Source of the DNA: an uncultured Fibrobacterota bacterium
GTDB taxonomy: Bacteria > Fibrobacterota > Fibrobacteria > Fibrobacterales > Fibrobacteraceae
Length of the DNA stretch: 59,495 bases
Reading direction: 5' to 3'
Assembly (NCBI GenBank): GCA_903876665.1
Contig: CAIRAY010000019.1
Coordinates: 1 to 59,495 of the forward strand
In this document: piece after piece, positions 1 through 9,192 of the stretch
Position numbering within the stretch: the first letter of the stretch is position 1
Layout of the letters: each line of letters begins with the position of its first letter
Notes under the pieces: model-generated
Told to the model about the DNA's origin: nothing
Seen by the model: the letters and a program-made list of their open reading frames with translations, nothing else
Database searches by the model: none
Made by a program: the position numbers and the translations under genes

Positions 1-139
1 TTGTTCATCGGCCCGCAAGTTCAATCCACCCTTCCTCCCCACGGTTCGTTACCTTACCGCAGTTGGGTTTCATTTCGTTCGCTGTGGTCAGCTAACGGGA
101 GGACTTGCACCTCCAAGACTGCGCCCGTGCCGGGCGCAC
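1..139 (-). mobile_element. 5' end of a group IIC intron, cut by the window edge
   Basis: Read on the minus strand from 139 downwards, the sequence opens with GTGCGCCCGGCACGGGCGCA and continues with AGTCTTGGAGGTG and a matching CCTCC. This closely resembles the remembered 5' end and domain I of bacterial group IIC introns such as the Oceanobacillus iheyensis intron (GTGTGCCCGGCATGGGTGCA, then AGTCT and a GGG/CCC arm). Further on, GAGGAAG and GGCCGATGAAC also resemble parts of its domain I. The intron begins five bases after the T-tract of the GH45 terminator, which is the insertion preference known for class IIC introns. The maturase and domains V-VI would lie outside the window, so activity cannot be judged. 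Confidence 0.8.
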
Positions 140-144
140 ATCCG

Positions 145-169
145 AAAAAAAGCCCCACTTTGGTGGGGC
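145..169 (-). terminator. Intrinsic terminator of the GH45 gene
   Basis: A 7-bp stem (GCCCCAC at 152-158 with GTGGGGC at 163-169) with a 4-base loop is followed on the minus strand by seven T residues (145-151). It lies directly after the stop codon of the endoglucanase gene. Its 3' side is also the landing site of the group IIC intron. Confidence 0.9.
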
Positions 170-176
170 CTTTTCG

Positions 177-1283
177 TTAATGGAAAGAGGATTTATACTT
201 TGCAACCAGCTCGGCAGGACAGGTGACTTCCTTGTAGGTGAATGTGGGATTGTCTACCGCATTCATCCAATTCGCATACCACTTGCAACCTTCATACAAC
301 TGGCTCAGCGCTGGATTTGTTCCGAATAATTTATCGCACATGCCGATGACACAGGCCTTATAGGAAGCAACAGGTGCATCCCAACCCAGCTTAGCTTGAC
401 AAGTGCTGGTAAAGCCACCATAGGTTTCACCCACTAAAGCGGTGTTGTTCACATCGACACCCCACTGCTTGGCGCAACCATCCTTAAACGCTCCAAGGCC
501 ACCGCCCGGGATCAAAATGTCAAACTGTCCGCTACCCACGTCGCCACCAGTATTGGAGGCCATAACGATCATGGTTTTTCCTTTCATCAAAAGATGAGCC
601 GGCTTGGGGGTTCCGTATTTGGCTCCACCGTTGAAATCAAGCTGAAAGCACTTTCCACAGGCAGGAGTAGAGGAGGGAACAGCCGCGAAGCCGTAGGCTA
701 GTTTGTCGCAAACCGCATAGGGAGCATTGCTGTAGCAAGTAAAAGCCTCGCCACTCGCTTCGCACCCGCTCTTCGTGCCTTCAAACCAAGTCCCTCGATC
801 GATGAAGCACATGGATTCCTGGTTGGTGGCGCTACAATTACGTGCTATGCCATTTGGTGTTCCAATGGCCATGGTATTTTCGCGCCAGGAGCAGCTCGGT
901 TTGCAGCAATCCCAATAACGGGATCCCCAACCACTTGTCCCGCCCGAGATGGGGGTAGGCAATTGTCCGGTTCCACAAGTTGCGGTAATGTTGTTGGAAC
1001 TGGAAGTCGCCGCACTAGAGGCCACATAAATACTGGAACTAGGGACGGAGTTGCTGGTGCCATTGGGATCGGTGCTGCTTGAGTTGGCAACCGAGCTCGT
1101 CCCAGGGATGACGCCGGGATCGGTGAAGGAGCTGGTCCCGGGATCGGTTATGGAACTAGTCCCAGGGTCGGTGATTGAGCTACTGAGATTGTCAGTTCCT
1201 GGGCTCGGTGGGGTGGATGGGGTGGTGCAGCCCATAGCAAGCAGAAAAGCCAAAGAAACGCCTAGGATTCCGGAACGGTTCAT
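177..1283 (-). CDS. Lipoprotein endoglucanase, glycoside hydrolase family 45
   Basis: Secreted endo-beta-1,4-glucanase that would cut cellulose or related beta-glucans at the cell surface. Residues 1-19 form a lipoprotein signal peptide ending in the lipobox LAMGC (Cys19). Residues about 20-100 are a Ser/Thr/Pro-rich linker with a TDPGTSS repeat, encoded by imperfect 24-30 base tandem repeats. The catalytic domain follows: SRYWDCCKPSCSW with Asp125 matches the GH45 signature, and GQFDILIPGGG supplies the second catalytic Asp (Asp255). Many Cys residues fit the disulfide-rich GH45 fold. The start is chosen because GGGAGA lies 7 bases upstream. It is a single gene with its own terminator. GH45 enzymes are common in fungi and rare in bacteria; Fibrobacter is a known bacterial source. 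Confidence 0.93.
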   Translation of the reverse strand: MNRSGILGVSLAFLLAMGCTTPSTPPSPGTDNLSSSITDPGTSSITDPGTSSFTDPGVIPGTSSVANSSSTDPNGTSNSVPSSSIYVASSAATSSSNNITATCGTGQLPTPISGGTSGWGSRYWDCCKPSCSWRENTMAIGTPNGIARNCSATNQESMCFIDRGTWFEGTKSGCEASGEAFTCYSNAPYAVCDKLAYGFAAVPSSTPACGKCFQLDFNGGAKYGTPKPAHLLMKGKTMIVMASNTGGDVGSGQFDILIPGGGLGAFKDGCAKQWGVDVNNTALVGETYGGFTSTCQAKLGWDAPVASYKACVIGMCDKLFGTNPALSQLYEGCKWYANWMNAVDNPTFTYKEVTCPAELVAKYKSSFH

Positions 1284-1337
1284 TATTATCTCCCAAAGTG
1301 CCGCGATGGGAAATTCGCAAACATCTTTTGGCCTTAA

Positions 1338-1343
1338 ACTATA
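1338..1343 (-). promoter_or_regulatory. Candidate -10 box for the GH45 gene
   Basis: TATAGT on the minus strand, about 55 bases before the endoglucanase start codon, which leaves room for a leader with the GGGAGA ribosome site. No convincing -35 element was found. The rest of 1284-1558 holds no gene I can support. Confidence 0.35.
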
Positions 1344-1558
1344 TTAAACCCCTTGCAAGTCAATGAAAACATCGCAGGGGCGTTTACAGAAATCACCAGG
1401 ATTCTTGGAAGATATCCATTTTGTGGAGATGTCCTGTATTTTTGAGATGCAGATGCACCCGAACTCCCTCAGTTTGTGTGGGATAGCCATTGTTACCAAG
1501 CCCGACTCCCACCCACCCAATATTCACGAAGAATTCCCTGTGGCACCTTGGTTTTCAC

Positions 1559-1564
1559 TATAAT
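1559..1564 (+). promoter_or_regulatory. -10 box TATAAT at a leaderless start
   Basis: A perfect TATAAT ends six bases before the ATG at 1571 and there is no Shine-Dalgarno sequence. Transcription would begin at or very near the start codon, as at many other genes in this window. Confidence 0.6.
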
Positions 1565-1570
1565 TCGGAT

Positions 1571-4500
1571 ATGAAGAAGAATTCTGGAATTTTTGGATTT
1601 TGGTTGTTGATATGCATGCTTCCTGCTTGGGGGTGGTCCGCAACCCAGGGTATTCCGCCGATCCTGCAGGAATGGGTTCCCTGGGTTCTGCGAAATTCCC
1701 CAGAACTCGCTTGCCCCATCGGTGAAAACCAAGGTCGCCAATGTTCTTTGCTTTCTAAGCTGCACATTGAAGCTTCGGCCACGGGTGCCCGTTTTGAATT
1801 GAATGCAACCTTGTACACGCCCGACTGGATCAATCTTCCCGGTGATCCCGGCACCTGGCCCACCAATGTCCAGGGCCCCGGTCCCATCCCAGTAGTGGAA
1901 CGGGCTGGCCGGCCGGCGGTTTATCTTCAACCCGGAAATTATCTCCTCAAGGGAACCATTCCCTGGAGTACCCGCCCCCGAACCCTTGCCATTCCCCAGA
2001 ATGCCGCCATACTCTCTTTGTCAATTAATGGAATCCAAATTAAGCAACCGACCTTGGATGAAAACACCAGGTTATGGTTGGGCGAAAGCGCCATAAAAAA
2101 TTCGACCACCGCCGGGGGGGATTCCCATATCCGAATTTACCGCAGGCTCATTGATGAAATCCCTGCGCGCCTCATTACGCGGATGTTTCTTGACTTGACA
2201 GGTGCGGATCGCGAAATTCTAGTAGACTCCTTGCAAGCCTCGGCCTCCATCCTGATGCGCCTCCAGAGTCAGTTGCCCGCGCGCTTTGATCCAGCAGGCA
2301 AACTCCGCATCCAGGCCTCTGCAGGAAATTGGATCATTGAATTCGAATCCCGCTTTACCAAGCCCATCAACGAATTCCGTATGACCCCACATTTTTCCCC
2401 ACTCCCCGGCGAAGAATTCTGGAGCTTTTCAAGCCAGCCAGGCCTACGGGGAGTAACTATTTCTGGAGTTCCGCAAGTAGATGCCGAACAGGTTCAGGTC
2501 CCGGAGGATTGGCGCGGAGACCCTTGTTACCGGCTTACCAAGGAGGTAAAACTCGCCTTGGAAGAAGTGCATCGCGGAGCTGCAAATACGGACCCATCTG
2601 ATCTTCAATTAATTCGAATCATCTATCCAGATTTTTCTGGAAATGGCGCTACAATTGTTGATCAGTTGACGGGAACGATCCGTCAGCCCATGCGCCTCTC
2701 GAGCCAAAAGCCCCTTGAACTCGGTCGCCTTACCCTGGATGGGCAACCCATGGTGGTCACCACTGTGCAAGAGGGCGAGCGCGGTCTCGAAATGCCCGCA
2801 GGGCAACACATCCTGGACGCAGTATCCCGCCTGGAAGGGCAAGCATCATCATTGGGCTCTTCCAACTGGAATACCGAATTCGAGCGGGGGGAATGGACCG
2901 TCCAAATCCCACCGGGCTGGTGGCTGATTCATGCCTCCGGCTCCGAAACATCTTCGGGAACCTGGGTCAGCGAATGGACCCTTTGGGCGGTATTTCTCGT
3001 TCTCCTGATTGCGGCGGCTACATCTAAACTTCTAGGACTGCCGATGGGCTTCATTGCTGCACTCGGCCTCACCATCTCCTACCATTTGCCAGGGTCTCCA
3101 ACCTGGGTCTTGCTGAATTTGCTTGGGGCTCTTTTGCTATTTAAGGTTCTTCCCGCCGGGAAAGCCATCACGCGCTGGGTTGCCCGCTATGCCGTCATGG
3201 CAGGGGCCGTGGCTGCTTTGGTTTTGTTGCTATTTTCTGTCCAGGAATTGCGCACGGTAGTTTATCCGCAACTGGATTCCAGTAGCGAAATTTCTGAGGG
3301 GAGCGTGGATGCGGTGATGTTTGAAGATGTTTCCAAAATGGATTTGACCGCCTCCATGGAAATCGCCTCGAGAAGTGGAGGATTCAATGACAAACAAGAA
3401 ACGGTGAGTACCCCACCGGTGCAGGACGGCATTGTGCAGACAGGCCCGGGGAGGCCCGACTGGAGCTGGGGTCAAGCCTCTTTGCGTTGGTCTTCAACCA
3501 TTCTACCCAATCAAAATGTCTCGCTCATTTGGGGCGCTCCCTGGTTGATTCGCATTTTCCGACTACTCGCCCTGGCTTCTTTCTGGATATTGACAATCGT
3601 AATCATCAAACGATTTGCTCCCAGTCCTGCGAGAGAAAAACTGGCTACATGGCTTCCCCGGGGAACAGGAAAAGCATCCCTGTTGGCTTTGATTCTTCTA
3701 GTGGCATCCCCCTCCTCACCTCAGGCTACGGAGCTCGGCGCCATTCCGGATTCGGTGATGCTCGGACAGTTACGGGAGCTCGTCAGCACACCCCCCGCTT
3801 GCACGCCTCATTGCAGTGAACTTACCCAGGTGACCATTGAAGCCACAGGGCCCCAGGTGACTTTTCGCCTCGTCGCCGAAGCCCTTGCGCCAAGCATAAT
3901 GATTCTGCCCAGTGGCTCATGGACCCTGGCCCAAGCCGATTGCCGGGGCTGCACAGTCGGCCGCAACCCTGCGGGAAACCTGGTGGCAGCCCTTCCCCAT
4001 GGACGCTCCGAAATTCTTCTTCGCGCATTTCCCAACGGAGATGTCCTCGACATTGCTTTCCCCACCGTTCCCCGCCACTTGAATGTGCAAACCCAAGGCT
4101 GGAGCAGGCCTCCAGACAATGGTGCCCAAAATAATTCCTCCCTGCGTCTACAAAAAGTCCGCGCCATATCTGCGCAGGCCAAACAAGATTCAGGCAATGT
4201 CGGGATTTCTCCCTTCCTACGCGTTCAACGCCATTTGGTGCTCGACCGTCAGTGGACCGTTACCACCACTGTTCAGCGGGTCGCCCCCATCGGAACATCA
4301 GTCACCGCCGAAATCCCCCTGCTCCCTGGAGAAGCCGTGCTTTCGGCCATCCCCACCCAGGGGAACCACGTACGCGTCACCCTGTCGGACGAGCGCCCAA
4401 GCGCCAACTGGAATTCCATGCTGACCATCGCTGACTCCCTCGCCCTCACTGCAGAAAAAAATACCGAGTGGGCCGAAGAATGGCTGGTGGCAAGCACTCC

Positions 4501-5569
4501 CCGTTGGCAGACAAACTTCCAGGGACCTCCCAGGCTTGAAGGAGATGTCCCCAGTTGGAAGCCTTGGCCCGGAGAGACTCTGGTCATCCATGCGCGGGCC
4601 CCCCACCCCGTTCCGGGCTCCACGTACACGGTCGAAAATGCGAATCTTAATGTCGATATTGCCAGTCAGTCACTCTCCTGCAATTTGAGGCTTACCGTGG
4701 TAAGCAGTCAAGGAGGCTCTCTCCGGGTGAAACTCCCGGAAGGCGCCCGTACCGACCGCCTGGAAGAAAACGGCACCAACCTCCCACTTTTGAAGGAAGC
4801 CGACGGAGCCATTCGGCTTCCCTTGCATCCAGGCGAACAAACCTTGGTGCTCTACTGGAAGCAAGCCAATCCGTCCTGGGGATTTGTCCGATCTCCACAG
4901 GTGCAGATTCCAGGAACCCTGGGCGATATTACCGTCCACATGACCACTTCCGAAGGGTTCTGGACGCTCGCCTTGGGCGGTCCCGCCCTTGGCCCCGCAC
5001 TCCTTTACTGGGGCATGCTGCTTGCACTGATACTCCTTGCGCTGATCTTGCGCAAAATACCATCTCCCATTGGGCTTGGATCCTGGATTCTTCTTTTTGT
5101 GGGAACTTGCACCATCAATGTTTTTGGTGGATTGCCTTTTGCATTGTGGATCGGGCTTCTGGCCTGGAGGGCGAAACGCAACCCCGAAGAAACATCCCCG
5201 CAAGCCTGGAACCTGATGCAAATGGGTATTGCAGCCCTCGGCGTAATTTCACTGGCCCTTTTTCTGGGAGTGATTCCCTGGGGACTTTTGGGAAGTCCTG
5301 AAATGGACATCCAGGGGAATCATTCCTCGGCCCATGATTTGAATTGGTACCAGGACCGCATGAGCGAAGGATTCCCTCAGGCCTGGATTTTCGGTGTGCC
5401 CCTTTGGGTATATCGTGGTGCTATGTTGCTATGGTCGCTCTGGCTTGTCTGGTCTTTGGGCAAGTGGCTCCGCTGGGCTTGGCAATGCTTTTCTGCCGGC
5501 CCCCTGTGGAAGCCCACTCCAAAGACGATCCAACATCCAGATTTGCCCCCGCCACCTCCGCGAATTTAG
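1571..5569 (+). CDS. Large duplicated membrane protein of unknown function (1332 aa)
   Basis: I do not recognise a named family. The start at 1571 gives a clear signal peptide (MKKNSGIFGFWLLICMLPAW), whereas the upstream in-frame ATG at 1490 does not. The protein is built as two similar halves. Each begins with a secretion-like hydrophobic stretch, then a module with a Cys pair and beta-rich text (ACPIGENQGRQC then LHIEASATGARFEL; ACTPHC then VTIEATGPQVTFRL). Hydrophobic helices end each half (near residues 475-590 and 1140-1310). A second signal-like segment (SLLALILLVASPSSPQATEL) lies in mid-protein, which suggests fusion of two tandem ancestors. The C-terminus is Pro-rich. Probably an inner-membrane protein with large periplasmic domains. 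It sits alone before the kinase gene, 38 bases apart. Confidence 0.75.
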   Translation: MKKNSGIFGFWLLICMLPAWGWSATQGIPPILQEWVPWVLRNSPELACPIGENQGRQCSLLSKLHIEASATGARFELNATLYTPDWINLPGDPGTWPTNVQGPGPIPVVERAGRPAVYLQPGNYLLKGTIPWSTRPRTLAIPQNAAILSLSINGIQIKQPTLDENTRLWLGESAIKNSTTAGGDSHIRIYRRLIDEIPARLITRMFLDLTGADREILVDSLQASASILMRLQSQLPARFDPAGKLRIQASAGNWIIEFESRFTKPINEFRMTPHFSPLPGEEFWSFSSQPGLRGVTISGVPQVDAEQVQVPEDWRGDPCYRLTKEVKLALEEVHRGAANTDPSDLQLIRIIYPDFSGNGATIVDQLTGTIRQPMRLSSQKPLELGRLTLDGQPMVVTTVQEGERGLEMPAGQHILDAVSRLEGQASSLGSSNWNTEFERGEWTVQIPPGWWLIHASGSETSSGTWVSEWTLWAVFLVLLIAAATSKLLGLPMGFIAALGLTISYHLPGSPTWVLLNLLGALLLFKVLPAGKAITRWVARYAVMAGAVAALVLLLFSVQELRTVVYPQLDSSSEISEGSVDAVMFEDVSKMDLTASMEIASRSGGFNDKQETVSTPPVQDGIVQTGPGRPDWSWGQASLRWSSTILPNQNVSLIWGAPWLIRIFRLLALASFWILTIVIIKRFAPSPAREKLATWLPRGTGKASLLALILLVASPSSPQATELGAIPDSVMLGQLRELVSTPPACTPHCSELTQVTIEATGPQVTFRLVAEALAPSIMILPSGSWTLAQADCRGCTVGRNPAGNLVAALPHGRSEILLRAFPNGDVLDIAFPTVPRHLNVQTQGWSRPPDNGAQNNSSLRLQKVRAISAQAKQDSGNVGISPFLRVQRHLVLDRQWTVTTTVQRVAPIGTSVTAEIPLLPGEAVLSAIPTQGNHVRVTLSDERPSANWNSMLTIADSLALTAEKNTEWAEEWLVASTPRWQTNFQGPPRLEGDVPSWKPWPGETLVIHARAPHPVPGSTYTVENANLNVDIASQSLSCNLRLTVVSSQGGSLRVKLPEGARTDRLEENGTNLPLLKEADGAIRLPLHPGEQTLVLYWKQANPSWGFVRSPQVQIPGTLGDITVHMTTSEGFWTLALGGPALGPALLYWGMLLALILLALILRKIPSPIGLGSWILLFVGTCTINVFGGLPFALWIGLLAWRAKRNPEETSPQAWNLMQMGIAALGVISLALFLGVIPWGLLGSPEMDIQGNHSSAHDLNWYQDRMSEGFPQAWIFGVPLWVYRGAMLLWSLWLVWSLGKWLRWAWQCFSAGPLWKPTPKTIQHPDLPPPPPRI

Positions 5570-5570
5570 C

Positions 5571-5598
5571 TTGAAAATTCTTTCCATTAGGGTATAAT
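5571..5598 (+). promoter_or_regulatory. Sigma-70-like promoter of the hybrid kinase gene
   Basis: TTGAAA (5571-5576), a 16-base spacer and TATAAT (5593-5598). The expected start of transcription is within a few bases of the ATG at 5608, so the mRNA would be nearly leaderless. Confidence 0.7.
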
Positions 5599-5607
5599 TC
5601 TGTTAAT

Positions 5608-8600
5608 ATGCCCAAAAAGACCTTGTCTCCCTTCAAAACTCGAGCCGTCCAGCCTTGGCTGGCTTGGGTTGTCCTGGTCGCAAGTCTTTCATTGACAATT
5701 GTTGTCGGCGTAAAGCTCCGCCATGATGAGGAAACATCTCGGCAAAGGGATTTTCTTACCGCAACCGAGGTGATTGAAAGCAAGATTTCAAGCCGCCTGG
5801 GGCAGAATGCCCAAATGTTGCGCACCGGTGCCGGCTTCTTCAATGCATCGCCCTCCGTGGATCGTGAAGGATGGCGCACCTTCGCCAGTTCGCTCGAAAT
5901 GGAGCAAAAACTACCGGGTACCCAAGGATTCGGGTTTGCCTTGGCAATTCCCAAAGATAGCCTAGTGAATCACACGGAGACCATGCATAAAAAAGGGTTT
6001 CCGACCTACCAAGTCAAGCCCGCAGGTGAACGAGAGTTCTACTCTTCTATTATTTTTTTGGAGCCCTTCAAGGATCGGAACCTGCGAGCCTTTGGGTATG
6101 ATATGTTTTCCGAACCCATTCGGCGGGCGGCCATGGAGCTTGCTCGGGATTCCGATGTCGCCATCCTTTCCGGCAGGGTAACGCTGGTGCAGGAAGTCGG
6201 CAAGGCTGTGCAGGCCGGCACACTCCTCTACATTCCTGTTTTCCGCAAAGGAATGCCCACGGGCACCATTGAGGAGCGCCGTGCCGCAATCTACGGTTGG
6301 GTCTACAGTCCATTTCGGATGACGGATTTTATTGCGGGGATTCTGGATACCACGCATCGCGCGGGAAAAACGAATATTGACATCCAAATTTATGATGGAC
6401 CTGTCAAACCCGAAAATATCCTATTCAACAACCTGGCACCCACCGCACAAATTCTCCAGACTCGGGAAATTCAGGCCGAGTACTGCGGACGCCCATGGAC
6501 TCTCGTTTTAACCCAAACCACAACGAAGAATGGATCCCTCATCCAATTTGTCCTTTGGAGCATTCCTTTGGCAGGATTGGTAATCAGCCTTCTTTTGTTT
6601 TTTCTCATTCGCGCACTCCTGGCTGGAATCCAAAATCGCACCCTGCTACAGCAGTCATTGAATGCAAACATCTCAGATGTCATTGGGGTCATCGGTTCTG
6701 ACGGCCGCTATTTGTCTCTCAGTCCAAACATTGAAACGATGTTTGGCTGGAACCCTCAGGACCTTGAAGGAGTCCAGGTACTGGACCAGGCCCACCCGGA
6801 CGACCAAGCTACCATTAAAGGAGAATGGGAAAAAATCCAGGATAAGGACAGCTCCCAGTCCAACTTTGAATACCGTTTTAGATGCAAAAATGGGGAATAC
6901 ACTTGGATCAAGATGACCTGCGTCAACAACATTTTCGACCCCCTCATTCAGGGGATCTTGACAAATTTCCACGACATTTCCGAGCGCAAGAATGCGGAAA
7001 TTGAAATTAAGGAAACCAACCTTCGCCTTCAGGAAAGCATTGCCCAATCAACCCTGCTCGCTGTCAAAGCCGAAACGGCGAGCGTCTCCAAAAGCGAATT
7101 TCTAGCGAACATGAGTCATGAAATCCGCACCCCCATGAACGGAGTGATCGGCATGACCGGCCTTCTCTTGGATACGGACCTGGATCCCGTGCAAAGACGA
7201 TATTCGGAGGCAATTCAATCCAGCGCGGATTCCCTGCTAGGACTCATCAACGACATCCTGGACTTTTCTAAGATTGAAGCAGGAAAACTTGCCTTGGAAA
7301 CCGTTGATTTTGATCTACAGAAATTGATGGATCAATTTGGGCCCACCCATTCCTTAAAGTCGTTTGAAAAAGGAGTGGAACTGGTTTGCGCCATATCTCC
7401 CGGTGTGCCATTGAAGTTACTGGGAGATCCAAGCCGTCTGCGGCAGATATTAAACAACCTGACGAGCAATGCGGTCAAGTTTACCCAAAAGGGCGAAGTC
7501 TGCGTCAAGGCGGACCTTGTATCCCAAACCGAAAGTGCGGCTGTGATCCGCTTTTCGATCAAGGATACCGGCATCGGAATCCCAATGGACCGAATCAATC
7601 TCCTATTCAAAAAATTTTCCCAGGTGGATTCCACTACCTCAAGAAAATATGGAGGCACCGGCCTCGGCCTAGCGATCTCCAAACAACTGGCAGAAATGAT
7701 GGGGGGCGAAATCGGCGTCAATAGCTTCAATGGTGAGGGGTCCGAATTTTGGTTCACAGTTGCCGTTCTCAAGCAGGAAGCTCAAACTTCTGGTCCAAAT
7801 TTTCCCCAGGAAGTATCGAATAGACAAATTCTGGTTGTTGATGGAAACTTCACCAACCGGGAATCCCTTTTGACTCTGCTCAAGGATTGGGGCATTCGGG
7901 CAGAGGGGGCAAACGATGGGCCCTTGGCATTGCAAAAGATCTACGCAGCTCGGCATTCCAACGATCCATTCCAAACCGTAATTCTGGATTTGCAATTACA
8001 AGGAATGGACGGCATCTCTCTCGCCCAGTTCATTAAGGCACAAGAATCCCTGCGAAACCTTGCCCTGATCATGATGGCACCACCGCAGGCCATCACCGAG
8101 GCCAGGCGCCTAGAGGGGATCGGATTTTCTGCCATTATCCCCAAGCCAGTCTCTCGGGCGGACTTGGAAGATTCAATCCTTGCTACACTGAATCCTGTGG
8201 AACCCGTTTACGAAGCGCAAACCTCGGCGCCCATCCCCGAAGCTCCCCGTCCTGAGACCCCCAATGCATTCCGCATTCTCCTGGCAGAAGACAACCTCAC
8301 CAACCAACAAGTGGCTTTGGGGATTCTCGCCAAACTTGGATTCACCGCCGACATCGCGCAAAATGGCCGAAGCGCGATCGATTGCCTGACCTCCATGGAT
8401 TATGATCTAGTGCTCATGGATGTCCAAATGCCGGAGATGAACGGCTACGAAGCTACAATGGAGATCCGGAATCCAGAATCCATGGTCAGGAACCACTGCA
8501 TTCCCATTATTGCCATGACCGCCAACGCCATGGAAGGCGACCGAAAGAAATGTCTGGAAGCAGGAATGGATGACTATGTGGCCAAGCCAATTATGCCCAA

Positions 8601-8982
8601 GACCCTGCTGGAGGCCTTGACCCGGTGGTTGCCTCAGACCCCCAAGGAAATCCCTATTTTCAACAAGGAGGATTTCATGGAAAGGGTCATGGATGACCAG
8701 GACCTCGCAGAGGATATCCTGAAGGGATTCTTGGCCGACATTCCCAAAAAAATACAGCAATTGAGCCAGGCCATCCAATCCAAGGATTCAACGCAGAGCG
8801 AACGCGTTGCGCACACCATCAAGGGCGCAGCCTATTCTGTCGGAGGAGCGCCCCTGGCAAAGCTCGCGAGCGAGCTTGAAGCCATGGCCAGGTCCAATCA
8901 TTTAGATGCAATGGCGGAGCGGCTTTCTGAACTACAAAATGCCTTCCGACTTTTGCAAGATAAAATCCACGAAGCCTTTTAG
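5608..8982 (+). CDS. Hybrid sensor histidine kinase: CHASE-PAS-HisKA-HATPase-REC-REC-HPt
   Basis: Membrane-bound phosphorelay kinase. An N-terminal helix (about 15-35) precedes a periplasmic CHASE-type sensor (about 60-290, with [12 protein letters not shown]) and a second helix near 310-335. A PAS domain (about 350-465) follows, then HisKA with His504 in [12 protein letters not shown] and a HATPase with DTGIGIP and [10 protein letters not shown]. Two receiver domains come next: the first keeps Asp in [11 protein letters not shown], the second has [12 protein letters not shown]. The C-terminal HPt domain carries [10 protein letters not shown] (His about 1069). A complete internal His-Asp-His relay is therefore present. 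It is convergent with another hybrid kinase (9193-12336) and near a free REC-HPt protein, which suggests a shared relay. No DNA-binding output gene is adjacent. Confidence 0.93.
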   Translation: MPKKTLSPFKTRAVQPWLAWVVLVASLSLTIVVGVKLRHDEETSRQRDFLTATEVIESKISSRLGQNAQMLRTGAGFFNASPSVDREGWRTFASSLEMEQKLPGTQGFGFALAIPKDSLVNHTETMHKKGFPTYQVKPAGEREFYSSIIFLEPFKDRNLRAFGYDMFSEPIRRAAMELARDSDVAILSGRVTLVQEVGKAVQAGTLLYIPVFRKGMPTGTIEERRAAIYGWVYSPFRMTDFIAGILDTTHRAGKTNIDIQIYDGPVKPENILFNNLAPTAQILQTREIQAEYCGRPWTLVLTQTTTKNGSLIQFVLWSIPLAGLVISLLLFFLIRALLAGIQNRTLLQQSLNANISDVIGVIGSDGRYLSLSPNIETMFGWNPQDLEGVQVLDQAHPDDQATIKGEWEKIQDKDSSQSNFEYRFRCKNGEYTWIKMTCVNNIFDPLIQGILTNFHDISERKNAEIEIKETNLRLQESIAQSTLLAVKAETASVSKSEFLANMSHEIRTPMNGVIGMTGLLLDTDLDPVQRRYSEAIQSSADSLLGLINDILDFSKIEAGKLALETVDFDLQKLMDQFGPTHSLKSFEKGVELVCAISPGVPLKLLGDPSRLRQILNNLTSNAVKFTQKGEVCVKADLVSQTESAAVIRFSIKDTGIGIPMDRINLLFKKFSQVDSTTSRKYGGTGLGLAISKQLAEMMGGEIGVNSFNGEGSEFWFTVAVLKQEAQTSGPNFPQEVSNRQILVVDGNFTNRESLLTLLKDWGIRAEGANDGPLALQKIYAARHSNDPFQTVILDLQLQGMDGISLAQFIKAQESLRNLALIMMAPPQAITEARRLEGIGFSAIIPKPVSRADLEDSILATLNPVEPVYEAQTSAPIPEAPRPETPNAFRILLAEDNLTNQQVALGILAKLGFTADIAQNGRSAIDCLTSMDYDLVLMDVQMPEMNGYEATMEIRNPESMVRNHCIPIIAMTANAMEGDRKKCLEAGMDDYVAKPIMPKTLLEALTRWLPQTPKEIPIFNKEDFMERVMDDQDLAEDILKGFLADIPKKIQQLSQAIQSKDSTQSERVAHTIKGAAYSVGGAPLAKLASELEAMARSNHLDAMAERLSELQNAFRLLQDKIHEAF

Positions 8983-9002
8983 GATCATTATCCATTGATG
9001 AT

Positions 9003-9137
9003 TGTCATGCTCGTGCCGGGCATGACAAGACAACCGAACAAGGGCCTTACTGCAACAAGCCTGTCATGGCCGGAACGGCCATCACAGAACTCCGGTAAAT
9101 GAACGGCATGACAAGACAACGGGCATGTCATCCCCCG
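9003..9137. repeat. Cluster of REP-like inverted repeats between convergent genes
   Basis: Three hairpin-forming units lie between the two convergent kinase genes. TGTCATGC/GCATGACA pair at 9003-9027. CTGT-ATGGCCG/CGGCCAT-ACAG pair at 9061-9087. ATGAC/GTCAT flank 9108-9131. The block GCATGACAAGACAAC occurs twice (9020-9034 and 9106-9120). This looks like a small extragenic palindromic repeat and may also stop transcription from both sides, although no T-tract follows the stems. Confidence 0.6.
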
Positions 9138-9192
9138 AAGGAGGATCGCCGCACCTCGCCTGCCGGCTTCATGTTGCATCATTTCCCAGACA

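Noticed and set aside
1363..1563. 66-residue frame upstream of the large membrane protein
   Set aside because: It overlaps the promoter region, has no ribosome site and no similarity to known proteins.
4670..5221. 183-residue minus-strand frame opposite the large membrane protein
   Set aside because: A shadow frame: the plus-strand gene has membrane helices and normal composition here.
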